Shown here one piece after another: positions 6,574 to 6,679 of a stretch of 6,679 nucleotides of DNA. The position numbers and the translations under genes are program-made. The notes beneath the pieces were generated by a model. That model was given only the letters and a program-made list of their open reading frames with translations. It did no database searches and was not told the origin of the DNA. The DNA is from Parachlamydiales bacterium (GTDB lineage Bacteria > Chlamydiota > Chlamydiia > Chlamydiales > SM23-39), in assembly GCA_003151315.1 (NCBI GenBank), contig PLXF01000110.1, forward strand, positions 3,060-9,738. The letters run 5' to 3'. Position 1 is the first letter of the stretch; each line of letters begins with the position of its first letter.

Positions 6574-6679
6574 TTAATTTATATTGATTAAACGGACTTC
6601 CACGCTCGTGAAGAGGTTTTCTTTTGTTTCGGGGGCCGCTTCGAAAATGGTGCCGCTTGTGGGGGTGGCGTCGTTGTAA
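6574..6679 (-). CDS. 3' end of an unidentified protein gene (partial, runs off the right edge)
   Basis: Reading the minus strand inward from base 6678, an open frame gives 34 residues and then TAA at 6574-6576. It includes NDATPTSGTIFEAAPETKE and ends FTSVEVRLININ. The alternating pattern of the last dozen residues suggests a closing beta strand, and the acidic, Thr- and Ala-rich stretch before it is typical of a folded soluble or exported domain. The piece is too short to assign a family. It points the same way as miaB, 79 bases upstream, so it could be the preceding gene of the same operon. Coding status is inferred from the open frame and protein-like composition; the other two minus-strand frames give less natural sequence. 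Confidence 0.55.
   Translation of the reverse strand, partial: YNDATPTSGTIFEAAPETKENLFTSVEVRLININ

Overview
The window looks like a piece of a bacterial chromosome of the Chlamydiae, most likely an environmental (Parachlamydia-like) lineage. This rests mainly on the branching enzyme, whose N-terminal layout and catalytic-domain wording resemble the chlamydial GlgB proteins as I remember them. The protein-coding parts are roughly half G+C by eye, and short AT-rich stretches occur between genes. No mobile element, tRNA, rRNA or CRISPR array is visible. I cannot fix the genus without a search.

Layout. On the plus strand, the 3' end of an unidentified gene (1-147) is followed by glgB (1,4-alpha-glucan branching enzyme, 202-2328) and ligA (NAD+-dependent DNA ligase, about 2309-4324). 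glgB and ligA overlap, and ligA has no ATG start, so they are probably co-transcribed and translationally coupled. On the minus strand, read right to left, come the 3' end of another unidentified gene (6574-6679), miaB (tRNA 2-methylthio-N6-isopentenyladenosine synthase, 5157-6494) and a 253-residue protein of unknown function (4339-5100). The two blocks converge, with only 14 bases between the ligA stop and the stop of the unknown gene.

The three named genes are unrelated housekeeping functions: glycogen branching, DNA nick sealing and tRNA modification. All three proteins look full length, with their catalytic residues in place. The least explained part is 4339-5159. The unknown protein has an unusual basic, proline-rich N-terminal third joined to a compact C-terminal domain that faintly resembles the 2H phosphoesterase fold with both catalytic motifs damaged. 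Its start codon lies in an imperfect hairpin, and an 11-bp-spaced direct repeat sits just upstream.

I did not find a clear new multi-gene system. The findings are modest and most are inferences that a homology search or RNA mapping would settle.
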